Below the pieces are notes generated by a model. That model was not told the origin of the DNA and searched no databases. It saw only the letters and a list, made by a program, of their open reading frames with translations. From an uncultured Prevotella sp. (GTDB lineage: Bacteria > Bacteroidota > Bacteroidia > Bacteroidales > Bacteroidaceae), in contig ONAK01000021.1 in assembly GCA_900315765.1 (NCBI GenBank), positions 1 through 32,285 on the forward strand: 32,285 bases of DNA, in the 5' to 3' direction. How positions within the stretch are numbered: position 1 is the first letter of the stretch; the number at the start of each line of letters is the position of its first letter. The position numbers and the translations under genes were made by a program. Shown here in pieces: positions 1 through 7,573 of this stretch.

Positions 1-154
1 CTTGGGCTGCTGACACCCATTGCTCATGACTGATAGCACCGTTTCTTATATCCTGATCTACCTGGCGGGCACGAATTCGCAGCACTTCTATCTCCTTTCC
101 AAGTGCCTCCATGTCCTCATGGGTGTACTCACGTTTCTTGTTCATTTTCGTCAT
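1..154 (-). CDS. Third ORF of the IS66-type element, N-terminal part only
   Basis: An open frame starts at ATG 154 (MTKMNKKREY...) or ATG 145 (MNKKREY...) and runs off the left edge after about 50 codons. It overlaps the end of orf2 (stop at 129-131), as expected for successive IS66 genes. The visible part is highly charged and helical (EDMEALGKEIEVLRIRA, residues about 14-30) and could form a coiled coil. Whether it is the N-terminus of TnpC or a small accessory protein cannot be decided from this piece. No catalytic motif is visible in the window. Confidence 0.45.
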   Translation of the reverse strand, partial: MTKMNKKREYTHEDMEALGKEIEVLRIRARQVDQDIRNGAISHEQWVSAAQ

Positions 155-424
155 TTATGGTGATACGTGTCTGGACTGATGTTGAAAGAAGGAGTATCAG
201 CAGCTCACGGCTTATCCTATGGCATCTGCGGGCTTCCTTGAAATAGGGACTCAGAAAACGTCCGTCGTCAAACCACTTCGTGTATATCACGAATCCGTTT
301 ATGTCATAGTGCAGGATCTTTACCTTCTTCAGATCCTTCGAATAGAATATGAACGCATCACCATAAGTGTATGGATCACGCTCGAGCTCAGATAATAAGT
401 AATATTACTCTTGAAGTTTAGCAT
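129..424 (-). pseudogene. tnpB: IS66 orf2 (TnpB-like), internally deleted and frameshifted
   Basis: The ATG at 424 overlaps the orf1 stop (ATGCTAA) and begins MLNFKSNITYYLSS, a TnpB-type N-terminus. From about 395 onward the TnpB-like sequence continues in a different frame (ERDPYTYGDAFIFYS, then KVKILHYDINGFVIYTKW) to TGA at 129-131. The distance from ATG to stop is 296 nt, not a multiple of three and roughly 50 nt shorter than a usual TnpB gene. The segment lost lies between the N-terminal strand and the DPYTYGDAF motif, around 381-395, where GAGCTCGAG offers microhomology. The product should be non-functional. Confidence 0.75.
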
Positions 425-759
425 GGCGAAGAAAGGCTTTGAAGCAGGCTTGTCACAGCTGCTAGGTTATTACTGTTAATGTCAATGAATCCTCCGTCGG
501 GACTCTCCAGCCGAAGGTGAGATACCTGCCAGACTGACTTGGGTTGAGTCTTCTCCTCTTCGATGACCAAGGGAATGAAAGACTGAGGTTCTGGTTTCGA
601 TTCCTGGACTGGCTTTGTCTCATTGGGATATGTCCTCTAGTATTCCTGCAGCCATTTGTAATCGATGCCTTCATCCTGGCAGTACTTGCGGAGGCTGCGT
701 CCGTTTCGATGCTGGTTAAAATCCTGCATCACTTTCTCGAAATATTCCTTTGTCTCCAT
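418..759 (-). pseudogene. tnpA: IS66 orf1 (TnpA-like) with an in-frame stop
   Basis: A 113-codon frame begins METKEYFEKVMQDFNQHR and continues with a helix-turn-helix-like segment (GRSLRKYCQDEGIDYKWLQEY). Codon 41 is TAG (bases 639-637), after which the same frame stays open for another 72 codons (LRLESPDGGFIDINSNNLAAV near the C-terminus) to TAA at 418-420. A single nonsense substitution, plausibly CAG to TAG, therefore explains the break. The C-terminal part matches the beta-strand region common in IS66 orf1 proteins. A Bacteroidetes-type -7 box lies just upstream at 783-790. Confidence 0.75.
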
Positions 760-782
760 TACTGTAATAGTTTAAACGGAGG

Positions 783-790
783 CAAAGGTA
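783..790 (-). promoter_or_regulatory. Candidate Bacteroidetes -7 box for the IS66 orf1
   Basis: On the minus strand the sequence reads TACCTTTG, a perfect fit to the Bacteroidetes -7 consensus TAnnTTTG, 24 bases ahead of the orf1 ATG at 759. No clear TTTG -33 element is seen about 20 bases further upstream, so strength is uncertain. The rest of 760-887 holds no gene. A terminator after the deacetylase stop at 888 is not obvious. Confidence 0.4.
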
Positions 791-887
791 CCTCTTTATG
801 GTAGCCGATGAGATATAAAGAACCAATCAACATTGACTACAAATGCAAGTCTGATTTTATTCCTTTTTGAAAACCTTGACACGTCAG

Positions 888-1733
888 CTATAAATCAACA
901 ATTTTTACGTTATTCCAATTTATTATCTTATCTGCTTCCTCAAGATTAACAAATTCAAAGTCATCGAGGAATTTTTTCCATTTCTTGAAGTTCCCCTTGA
1001 TGCCGACATAAGACTTAAATTTTCTCTTAAGAGGCAACCCCTTTACCATTGGTTGTCCTGCATCAAAGTCCCTAGGGTGAAAGTAAGTCATCATATAATC
1101 TCGAGACATCCTGCCCCATCTCCTAATCATGAAATATGGGAAGAATCTGAAAAAACCTCCCCCCGTGAACACAATATGCTTTCCCATCACAGTATGGATA
1201 TTGATGGGAAATTCCTTTATCATGTTCCCTGCTTTGGTTCGCAATATGGCAGGCTCTCCTTTTCCGTAGTTCGGCATACCGCCATAGTCATGGCGTGCGG
1301 GAAATACTGTGCAATCATATTTGAATCCCATTTCCACCAATTTATCGACTGTCCATGAGTTCTCCTCTGTGATGGAAAAACCTGGTGCTCTAAAACTATC
1401 TATGCTCTTTCCTATCACTGACTCTATGAGGTCCTTTGCCTTCATCGTATCTTCAATAAACTGCTCAGGCGTGAAACGAGTCGCTAGTTCGTGCTGATAT
1501 GAATGACAGCCTATTTGATGTCCTCTTCGATTTATTTCCTTAATAATATCTGGATGCTTTTCGGCAAGCCATCCCAAACAGAAGAAAGTGCCTTTCAACT
1601 TTCGTTTATCCAGTTCATCGAGCAAAGGTATCAGGGCTATATCTACACGATATTCCCACTTTTCCCACTCAAAATCTTCCGAAATAAAATCGCAGTTGTA
1701 CCAATCTTCTATATCAAATGTAAGTATATTCAT
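888..1733 (-). CDS. Polysaccharide deacetylase (NodB-type fold)
   Basis: A 281-residue protein with a NodB-type carbohydrate esterase domain, expected to remove N- or O-acetyl groups from a polysaccharide in a metal-dependent reaction. Visible motifs: TFDIEDW (residues 5-11, with D7 and D10 near the catalytic base position), the metal-binding pair HSYQH (H77 and H81), RAPGFS (115-120) and YFHPRD (217-222, with H219). The TFDxEDW form and the C-terminal part resemble the deacetylases of exopolysaccharide loci (DUF3473-like). No signal peptide is evident, so it may act in the cytoplasm or leave by another route. It is the last gene of the operon. Its ATG lies in the target duplication of the IS at 1737-3057. 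Before that insertion the ATG overlapped the stop of the propeller gene as ATGA. Confidence 0.9.
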   Translation of the reverse strand: MNILTFDIEDWYNCDFISEDFEWEKWEYRVDIALIPLLDELDKRKLKGTFFCLGWLAEKHPDIIKEINRRGHQIGCHSYQHELATRFTPEQFIEDTMKAKDLIESVIGKSIDSFRAPGFSITEENSWTVDKLVEMGFKYDCTVFPARHDYGGMPNYGKGEPAILRTKAGNMIKEFPINIHTVMGKHIVFTGGGFFRFFPYFMIRRWGRMSRDYMMTYFHPRDFDAGQPMVKGLPLKRKFKSYVGIKGNFKKWKKFLDDFEFVNLEEADKIINWNNVKIVDL

Positions 1734-1736
1734 CTC
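1727..1736. repeat. Target-site duplication, left copy
   Basis: TATTCATCTC occurs here and again at 3058-3067, bracketing the insertion sequence. Ten bases is in the range usual for IS4-family elements. The copy contains the deacetylase start codon (CAT at 1731-1733, read on the minus strand as ATG). Confidence 0.85.
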
Positions 1737-1737
1737 A

Positions 1738-1751
1738 CTAGTGTCTCTTAA
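1738..1751. repeat. Left terminal inverted repeat of the IS4-type element
   Basis: CTAGTGTCTCTTAA, perfectly complementary to 3042-3055. Confidence 0.9.
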
Positions 1752-1829
1752 AATATTTTAAAATCAAAAATAAGTATCTCATGCACAACGTTTTAACTCT
1801 CCAGTACCCTGTCCGAGTTTTGAAATGCG

Positions 1830-1837
1830 TATCTTTG
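1830..1837 (+). promoter_or_regulatory. Candidate -7 box of the IS transposase promoter
   Basis: TATCTTTG fits the Bacteroidetes -7 consensus TAnnTTTG and lies 25 bases before the transposase ATG at 1863. It is flanked by CGTAT and ATACG, a small inverted repeat around the box. A well-spaced -33 TTTG is not seen. Confidence 0.4.
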
Positions 1838-1862
1838 CATACGATTTCACCCCCAAATAAAT

Positions 1863-2981
1863 ATGCATATTGGAAAGTTTGTTTTTGCACAGATAATAGA
1901 GTTCCTTCCTCAGAGGCAGTTCAGACGTATCGTCGCCAGGTACAACGACAGAACCACAAGCTGGTCCATGTCTCATTGGAACCATATGCTGGTTCTGATG
2001 TTTGGCCAACTGATGGGCTGTGGGAGCCTCAGGGAACTTACAGATCTCACGATTGCTCATGGTAGAAAATCCAAACACCTCGGCTTTGGCAGTCAGCCGG
2101 TCAACAGGCAGATACTGTCCAGGGCAAATTCTCTCAGAGACCATCGTATCTTTGAGAAGTTTGCCTTCTACATGGTGTCTATTGCTCAAAGCAAGCGCAT
2201 CACGAAAGAGTTTGAGTTGCACGGCAGGTTCTACGCAATCGATTCTACGACCATTGACCTCTGCATGGCAGTATTCAAATGGGCCGAGTTCAGAAGTACA
2301 AAGTCTGGCATCCGAATCCATACTCAGATTGACATCGTCACAGAGATCCTCGTGTTCTACCGAATCACCAATGCCAAGGTGCATGATGTCAACTCGATGG
2401 ACTGGTTCACATACGAGCCTCTTGCCAGCTATATCTTTGACAGGGGCTACTTTGAACTTGCTAGACTCTATAGAATCCATGTATTCGGAGCCTTCTTCAT
2501 CATCAGGGAGAAGGGCAAGCCTGAGTACGAAATTGTCGATGGCGAAAGCATCCTTGACGGGACGGACAACGTGCTCAAGGATCAGACTATCCGCTTCACC
2601 AAGAATACGAACAAAGAAAAGTATCCTGGTGTCATCAGGCGTATCGTCTATTATGTTCCTGAGCTGCACAGAAGCTTCGTCTACTACACGAACAACTTCT
2701 ATCTCAAAGCGAGGGAAATCGCACTTCTTTATAAATACAGATGGCAGGTGGAGCTGTTCTTCAAATGGATCAAGCAGCATCTCCAAGTCAAGCGATTCTG
2801 GGGTGAGTCTGAAAATGCGGTACGGATACAGATACATATCGCCATCATCACATACTGCCTCATTGCAATCATCGAACATGATCTCAAGATTGACAGACCC
2901 ATATTTGAGGTCATGCGTATCCTTTGCAAATCGGCACTCACCACAGACTGCATCCGAGACCTGTTCCAACCTTTCGGGTAG
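1863..2981 (+). CDS. IS4-family DDE transposase
   Basis: A 372-residue transposase, the only gene of the insertion sequence. The first catalytic aspartate is in AIDSTTID (D127), the second in IFDRGYF (D193), and the glutamate is E297 inside the IS4 signature Y-(2)-R-(3)-E-(6)-K, here Y290, R293, E297, K304 (YKYRWQVELFFKWIK). A DUF4372-like helical region occupies the N-terminal 70 or so residues (MHIGKFVFAQIIEFLP). The length is normal for the family and no stop or frameshift interrupts it, so it should be active. Long frames in other phases of the same interval are shadows of this gene. Confidence 0.95.
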   Translation: MHIGKFVFAQIIEFLPQRQFRRIVARYNDRTTSWSMSHWNHMLVLMFGQLMGCGSLRELTDLTIAHGRKSKHLGFGSQPVNRQILSRANSLRDHRIFEKFAFYMVSIAQSKRITKEFELHGRFYAIDSTTIDLCMAVFKWAEFRSTKSGIRIHTQIDIVTEILVFYRITNAKVHDVNSMDWFTYEPLASYIFDRGYFELARLYRIHVFGAFFIIREKGKPEYEIVDGESILDGTDNVLKDQTIRFTKNTNKEKYPGVIRRIVYYVPELHRSFVYYTNNFYLKAREIALLYKYRWQVELFFKWIKQHLQVKRFWGESENAVRIQIHIAIITYCLIAIIEHDLKIDRPIFEVMRILCKSALTTDCIRDLFQPFG

Positions 2982-3041
2982 AAGCAGGATGACAAGCCCG
3001 ACGCGCAACTCTCTTTTGAATTTATATACGATTAACATCTA

Positions 3042-3055
3042 TTAAGAGACACTAG
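3042..3055. repeat. Right terminal inverted repeat of the IS4-type element
   Basis: TTAAGAGACACTAG, the reverse complement of 1738-1751 with no mismatch. Confidence 0.9.
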
Positions 3056-3057
3056 AG

Positions 3058-3067
3058 TATTCATCTC
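3058..3067. repeat. Target-site duplication, right copy
   Basis: TATTCATCTC, identical to 1727-1736. The copy includes the TGA stop of the beta-propeller gene (TCA at 3061-3063 on the plus strand). Joining the two flanks restores ...AGATGAATATACTT, an ATGA stop/start overlap. Confidence 0.85.
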
Positions 3068-4152
3068 TTTTTGTAATGTATTCTACCTCTTATTGAGTTT
3101 TTCCTTGCAGGTCCTGCATGAGAATTATCAAAAGTTATGTAATAATGTATAAAATACTCGTCTGTCTCAATATGTCCAATACAGAACTCCAGCCAGTTTT
3201 CACCATTGGTCATATAGTCGCTCGCAATCTCTTGGAAATGCTCTCCGTCATTGCTCACCCACATTGCTATCTTTCCGTATCCATCATTGTCTTTCTTACC
3301 CCCATGAGCCTTGTCCGCAATGTGGTAATAGTAAGTAGGATATGCAATATATAAATCCTTATGATACTGATGGACACACGGTGTATAGATGTCATAATCT
3401 CCCCTTTTGACGTTTCTCATGATAACCGGAAACTCATTTTTCAACGTTGTAATTTTGGAGCCTAAAACTGTCTTTGACAAATAATTAACGGAGAGTTTAG
3501 AAATATCAGGAGTTGTTGTCTTAAATAAAGAGACATTCCTAAATCTCACCCTTTCGTGATGAGGATGAAATTTGGGGATTACTGGAGGTGACCAACTTCG
3601 CAGATACCACCAGTAGGAATGCGTCCACTTATTCCACATCAGTTGGTTCTGTGTATCACAGTGCATCGGAGCAGGGTTGCCCTTTTGATCAAAAACTATA
3701 CCATTTCTACTCTCAAATAAGTACAATCCTCTTTTTTCATTACCATCTTCATCATAGATTCTATCAGCAAGCAGAAAATATATGCCATCCTTATATTCGA
3801 CTGATGCCCCATTAAACTTGTCTGATATGATGTTGTTGCTCGTTTTGCCATCAAATTCATATTTCCCCAAATTCGGCTTCGTCCAATGTATACCATCCTT
3901 TGATTGGGCATAACAATAAATTAACCTATTAGGAATTTTTTTGCTATATGACCTATAGTACATGACATATTTATCACCCACATTTAGGATAGTGGCATAG
4001 TGCAAGTTGTTTTCCCAACTTTTATTGCACTTAATAGCTTCAAACTCTTTGTCCGGCGCCTGCATAAGCAGTGACACGGTAGAATCTCTATCCTGGGCTG
4101 AAATACAAGATTCCCAGAACAATGAAAGTACTAGAATTAGTTTCTTTATCAT
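3061..4152 (-). CDS. Exported beta-propeller (glycosidase-like) protein
   Basis: A 363-residue protein with an N-terminal export signal (MIKKLILVLSLFWESC, then ISAQ). Cleavage after A19 by signal peptidase I fits, but C16 could instead make it a lipoprotein, although WESC is a poor lipobox. The body has blade-like repeats typical of five-bladed propeller glycosidases (GH43/GH32/GH117-like): KYVMYYRSY, AQSKDGIHWTKPNLG, YKDGIYFLLAD, and MWVSNDGEHFQEI near the end. I cannot assign catalytic acids. In a polysaccharide operon it may trim or bind surface glycan. Its stop was coupled (ATGA) to the deacetylase start before the IS inserted. The start codon lies 4 bases after the ATP-grasp stop at 4157. 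Confidence 0.6.
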   Translation of the reverse strand: MIKKLILVLSLFWESCISAQDRDSTVSLLMQAPDKEFEAIKCNKSWENNLHYATILNVGDKYVMYYRSYSKKIPNRLIYCYAQSKDGIHWTKPNLGKYEFDGKTSNNIISDKFNGASVEYKDGIYFLLADRIYDEDGNEKRGLYLFESRNGIVFDQKGNPAPMHCDTQNQLMWNKWTHSYWWYLRSWSPPVIPKFHPHHERVRFRNVSLFKTTTPDISKLSVNYLSKTVLGSKITTLKNEFPVIMRNVKRGDYDIYTPCVHQYHKDLYIAYPTYYYHIADKAHGGKKDNDGYGKIAMWVSNDGEHFQEIASDYMTNGENWLEFCIGHIETDEYFIHYYITFDNSHAGPARKNSIRGRIHYKKR

Positions 4153-4156
4153 TAGC

Positions 4157-5320
4157 TCAATGTTCCCTTTTTTTCATGTCTGCCCTGTAAGTCATCAGGT
4201 GTTCAATGGTATAAGTTAAAAATGGAAGAGGATCGCGCCAACTCCATATATAATCGTGATTACGCCTGAAATCAAACCAAGACGGTTTGCTTCTAAACCT
4301 ATCGGCCGATTTAAGGAGCCAAACAATATCTGTGTGAAAATAGCGTAAAGCCTCTCCTTCCCTAAAGTCAGATGGATAAGGCGACATCGGCACATCATAT
4401 ACCATATCAAACATTGCCTTTACCGTCTTTACACCTACCAAGTCACAAATCTTGATTCCAGAAGGTATACGACCGTTAATCTCAATAATCTTGGGAGTAT
4501 TGTCTCTTGGGTCATACATGAAACAAACGTGTGCCAATCCAACCCATCCCAGCTTTTTCAGTAGCCGTTCAGAATACTCCTTCACGTCTGGACGGTTGAT
4601 GGTTCTGCTATAGCAGCCAGGTCCCCCATCCACAGGAAAAGATCTGAATATCTGAGTCCCAACGTTAAAAATCACCTGTTGGTTCTTATCAAGAAAAACC
4701 CTGCAACTATAACGTGTACCAGAATGGGGTATAAATTCCTGTATCACGTACTCTTCCACCTTGATGATGCCGTCTGCTATGTATTTCTCCAATTCCTCAC
4801 GACTTTCGACTTTTTTAAAACCAGCCGACCCACTACCTTTACGGGGTTTGCAAGCTAATGGGAACATTACTTTAGACAGGTACTCGTCAAGTGACTCTTC
4901 ATCCATCTTTGTCCGCGGACATGGTACGTTTATTTCCTGACATATACGCATGGTTTCCTCTTTATCATACGCTTTCAAAAAAGCTGCTCGTGGTGCAACG
5001 ATAGCTTTGACATCTCCCAGTTCTCCATTATCTTTCATAATAGTAAGGATATTGGTTGATTTTTCTATCATAGGAAAAACAATGTCATAGTTTCCTGTTG
5101 CCAATTCGCGTTTTATGACTTCCTTATACAAAACCTCATCGTTTCGTATACCATGCACCACTTTCCTCTTGTGAGGGTAACGTGAGGCATACCCCACATC
5201 CAGCTTACTGTCGTTAATCGTGGTGATAATGCAGCCCAAATCGTGCAGCTGTCTTAGGATGCTAGCTTGCTGTCGTCCAAATCCGTCTAATACTAGCACT
5301 CTCTTTCCTTTATAGTTCAT
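4157..5320 (-). CDS. ATP-grasp ligase (CarB-like), second of two in the cassette
   Basis: A 387-residue protein with the layout of carboxylate-amine/thiol ligases. A Rossmann-like N-terminus (KRVLVLDGFGRQQAS, residues 6-20) is followed by an ATP-grasp core with the nucleotide-binding segment CKPRKGSGSAGF (157-168), QEFIPHSG (194-201) and the metal-binding end KIIEINGRI (277-285, with E280 and N282). Such enzymes activate a carboxylate as acyl phosphate and join it to an amine. Relatives occur in many capsule loci and are often of unknown substrate. It overlaps the PrpD-like gene by 11 bases, implying coupled translation, so its substrate probably comes from the upstream organic-acid enzymes. 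That link is inference. Confidence 0.85.
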   Translation of the reverse strand: MNYKGKRVLVLDGFGRQQASILRQLHDLGCIITTINDSKLDVGYASRYPHKRKVVHGIRNDEVLYKEVIKRELATGNYDIVFPMIEKSTNILTIMKDNGELGDVKAIVAPRAAFLKAYDKEETMRICQEINVPCPRTKMDEESLDEYLSKVMFPLACKPRKGSGSAGFKKVESREELEKYIADGIIKVEEYVIQEFIPHSGTRYSCRVFLDKNQQVIFNVGTQIFRSFPVDGGPGCYSRTINRPDVKEYSERLLKKLGWVGLAHVCFMYDPRDNTPKIIEINGRIPSGIKICDLVGVKTVKAMFDMVYDVPMSPYPSDFREGEALRYFHTDIVWLLKSADRFRSKPSWFDFRRNHDYIWSWRDPLPFLTYTIEHLMTYRADMKKREH

Positions 5321-6605
5321 ATTGCTTGTAAAATTTGTTTATTAAACATCCCGACGTCAACTCATGGTATTTTTCCAAGATATCCGAACGGGTCATTGGA
5401 TTCTCGGGCTCACCTTTGGGATAATCGACCTCAGAGCTAAATTGTCTTCCATCAATTGTGGTAATATGAATAATGGCAGCTCGCTTTTGGGGGGACCAAG
5501 AAGTTAGCATATCACTTATTTTCACTGAAACCCGCTGACACAGGTCAAGTATTGAAGGGTCGTTGATCACCTCATCACTATAATCTTCAAGTCCAACATG
5601 ATCTTTGACCAAAGCCAATGCCACGCTGAATGGCAAACTTAGTTTAGCCGAAGCAGTTCCAGGTATAATTATATGATCATGCCCTTCCACTGCTAATTTA
5701 TAAGTTTCAACTTCAATTTTATCAATTTCCAACACCTTCAATGAATATTCATGCTTAATTGCCAAAGCTGCTTCAATGGCTGGGTGGCAGTGTCGGCAAG
5801 CAGCATAAGGTTTGCGGTATATCTGTTCTATCTCAAAGTGTCCATCTTCGAAACATGTTAGTGGATCTGTACAGGCATCCTTACTCAACACAGACAGTAA
5901 TCCACGTCTTCCTCCAATTGGATCTTCAGGCCCTGCATAACCTGCTCGCGCTACATAAGCCGCAGTAATTCCGGCAACAGACGCATGTGCAAGATTATAA
6001 GGTTTCAACTCTGAATCATTTTCCTGTAACTCGAGTAACCCCGCAGCCCCCCCGGTAGCAGCCGACAAGGCTGATTTCATTTCATTTCTCGTAAAATGAA
6101 AGGCTGTTGCCACTGCTATAGCTGTTCCTATCGTCCCGCATGTTCCACTAGTATGGTACCCACGTATCTTGTGCGATGGCTGCATGGACATAGCAGTTCT
6201 CACAGCTGCCTCGTATCCAAGTACTGCACCTTTAAGAACATCTTCTTGTGAAATGTCTTCAAGTTCTGCCAGTGGAAGTAAGGCCGAAAAAATAGATGCG
6301 CCTAGGTGAATCATCCCCATTCGGTGACCATCGTCTAGCTCTGTGGCGTGGGCGTTCATCGCATTAATCAAGGCTGCGTTATGCAGTGTTGTCACTTGGT
6401 CAGTACCTATTATAGTGCTTGTACCACACTGTCTGGTCACTGCCGCAATAAACTGGCGCACATTTTCTTGCATTAGGCGAGCACCAGCAGCAGCACAGCC
6501 CACATAGTCTATTGCACAGAGCCGTGCCTGATCTATGACATGATTGGGAAGTGCTTTATTCGCTACCTCATACAGATAATTGACAAAAGTATCTGTTATA
6601 TTCAT
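5310..6605 (-). CDS. MmgE/PrpD-family protein
   Basis: A 431-residue member of the MmgE/PrpD fold, which includes 2-methylcitrate dehydratase, cis-aconitate decarboxylase and iminodisuccinate epimerase. Motifs: HATELDDGHRMGMIHLGAS (86-104, with the DD pair and H100 of the active-site region), RGYHTSGTCGTIGTA (148-162) and KPYAACRHCHPAI further on. The length is normal for the family. The start ATG overlaps the stop of the dehydrogenase gene (ATGA). The substrate is likely a small tricarboxylic or substituted dicarboxylic acid made by its neighbours. In this context a role in general propionate metabolism is unlikely, because no PrpB or PrpC lies nearby. Confidence 0.88.
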   Translation of the reverse strand: MNITDTFVNYLYEVANKALPNHVIDQARLCAIDYVGCAAAGARLMQENVRQFIAAVTRQCGTSTIIGTDQVTTLHNAALINAMNAHATELDDGHRMGMIHLGASIFSALLPLAELEDISQEDVLKGAVLGYEAAVRTAMSMQPSHKIRGYHTSGTCGTIGTAIAVATAFHFTRNEMKSALSAATGGAAGLLELQENDSELKPYNLAHASVAGITAAYVARAGYAGPEDPIGGRRGLLSVLSKDACTDPLTCFEDGHFEIEQIYRKPYAACRHCHPAIEAALAIKHEYSLKVLEIDKIEVETYKLAVEGHDHIIIPGTASAKLSLPFSVALALVKDHVGLEDYSDEVINDPSILDLCQRVSVKISDMLTSWSPQKRAAIIHITTIDGRQFSSEVDYPKGEPENPMTRSDILEKYHELTSGCLINKFYKQYEL

Positions 6606-7573
6606 AAAATTCTTTTAGATTCTATTTCGTCTAAACGCCCTTCTTCAAAAGCTAAAACATTATTCATGGCACCTTGCAACATACTCCTAAATGCCTCACA
6701 AGTCAATCCTCCAATATGAGGGGTTAGAATTACATTATCCAACTCTTTCAAACAATAATCGTTCTTGAAGGGCTCTTCATAATGAGTGTCTAATGCAGCA
6801 CCAGAAAGATGACCGTCTTTCAGCGCTTTATATAGATCATTAGGATTAATAAGTTTTCCACGTGCCGTATTCACAACAATAGCACCCTCTTTCAATTTTG
6901 ATAGCGTAACATAATTCAACATCTCTGTATTCTCCTGCGTCAGAGGACAGTGGAAACTTAAAATATCAGCTACAGGCAACATTGTTTCAAAACTATCATA
7001 ATAGTTTAAGCCTAGCCGTTGTTCTGTTTCAGCAGGTTGGCGAACCACATCAGTATAGACGACCTTGGCTCCAAACGCTTGCAGCATTTGAGCTACCAAA
7101 CGTCCTATATTGCCCATACCAACCATTGCAACAATCTTGCCTTTAAGTTCTCGGGTTGTAACTCCCGTCAGTTGTTTTTTCCATTCACCCTGACGAGTCT
7201 GTTGGTTCACTTGTGGTAGTCGTTTTAAGCAGGCCAAAATTAATGTCAAGGTATGCTCAGCAACACTTTGAGCATTTATTCCTGCATTTACATACACAGG
7301 AATTCCACGTTGTTTAATGGCATCAATATCAAGCATGTCTGTCCCTACACCGGTACGTTGGATCATTCTCAATTTTGGAGCATTTTCAAGTACAGTCCTA
7401 TCAATAGGCAACCTACCACTTACTAAAAAGTAGTCGGCCATGCTTGCCTCCCTAATAAGTTGTTCATGCGTTGCTTCATCCAATGTTTTCACAGAGAAGC
7501 CATGCGGACAGGCAGACATCAACAATTCAAGTGGCACCCCGGTATATCTTGCCGTATGCAAAATCTTTCTCAT
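6602..7573 (-). CDS. D-2-hydroxyacid dehydrogenase (NAD-dependent)
   Basis: A 323-residue member of the D-isomer 2-hydroxyacid dehydrogenase family, interconverting a 2-keto acid and a D-2-hydroxy acid. Visible features: substrate-domain motif RTGVGTDMLD (73-82), nucleotide-binding GMGNIG (152-157) followed by D175 at the end of the second strand (prefers NAD), catalytic R239 in NTARG, E267 in the YEEP motif, and H286 in TPHIGG. All three catalytic residues are present. It overlaps both neighbours by ATGA (7570-7573 and 6602-6605). It could be called SerA- or glycerate-dehydrogenase-like, but the neighbours suggest a dedicated organic-acid substrate. Confidence 0.88.
   Translation of the reverse strand: MRKILHTARYTGVPLELLMSACPHGFSVKTLDEATHEQLIREASMADYFLVSGRLPIDRTVLENAPKLRMIQRTGVGTDMLDIDAIKQRGIPVYVNAGINAQSVAEHTLTLILACLKRLPQVNQQTRQGEWKKQLTGVTTRELKGKIVAMVGMGNIGRLVAQMLQAFGAKVVYTDVVRQPAETEQRLGLNYYDSFETMLPVADILSFHCPLTQENTEMLNYVTLSKLKEGAIVVNTARGKLINPNDLYKALKDGHLSGAALDTHYEEPFKNDYCLKELDNVILTPHIGGLTCEAFRSMLQGAMNNVLAFEEGRLDEIESKRIL

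Larger units (their letters stand above)
1..759 (-). mobile_element. Decayed IS66-type insertion sequence, cut by the window edge
   Basis: Three consecutive minus-strand frames (orf1 759-418, orf2 424-129, orf3 from 154 or 145) have the order, sizes and stop/start overlaps of the accessory genes of IS66-family elements. Orf1 carries an in-frame stop and orf2 has an internal deletion with a frameshift, so this copy is not expected to transpose by itself. The main transposase (TnpC) would lie beyond the left edge. I could not identify the terminal inverted repeat or a target duplication in 760-887, so the right boundary of the element is uncertain. It sits directly downstream of the last polysaccharide gene, marking that end of the locus. 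Confidence 0.7.
1737..3057 (+). mobile_element. IS4-family insertion sequence, apparently complete
   Basis: A 1.32-kb element with one transposase gene on the plus strand, against the direction of the operon. Terminal inverted repeats are a perfect 14-bp pair, CTAGTGTCTCTTAA at 1738-1751 and its reverse complement at 3042-3055. The 10-bp sequence TATTCATCTC is duplicated at both flanks (1727-1736 and 3058-3067). The exact outer base on each side (1 base left, 2 bases right of the perfect repeat) is uncertain. Intact ends, an intact transposase and an identical target duplication indicate a recent insertion. It separates the deacetylase from the rest of the operon and could reduce its transcription. 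Confidence 0.92.

Noticed and set aside
462-804. Open frames of 70 and 86 codons at the left end
   Set aside because: They overlap the IS66 orf1 frame, which has family-like sequence continuing through the TAG; the others are out-of-phase shadows.
1779-3038. 419-codon minus-strand frame and a 341-codon plus-strand frame across the IS
   Set aside because: Both overlap the clear DDE transposase in other phases and show low-complexity, family-free translation; they are shadows of the transposase gene.
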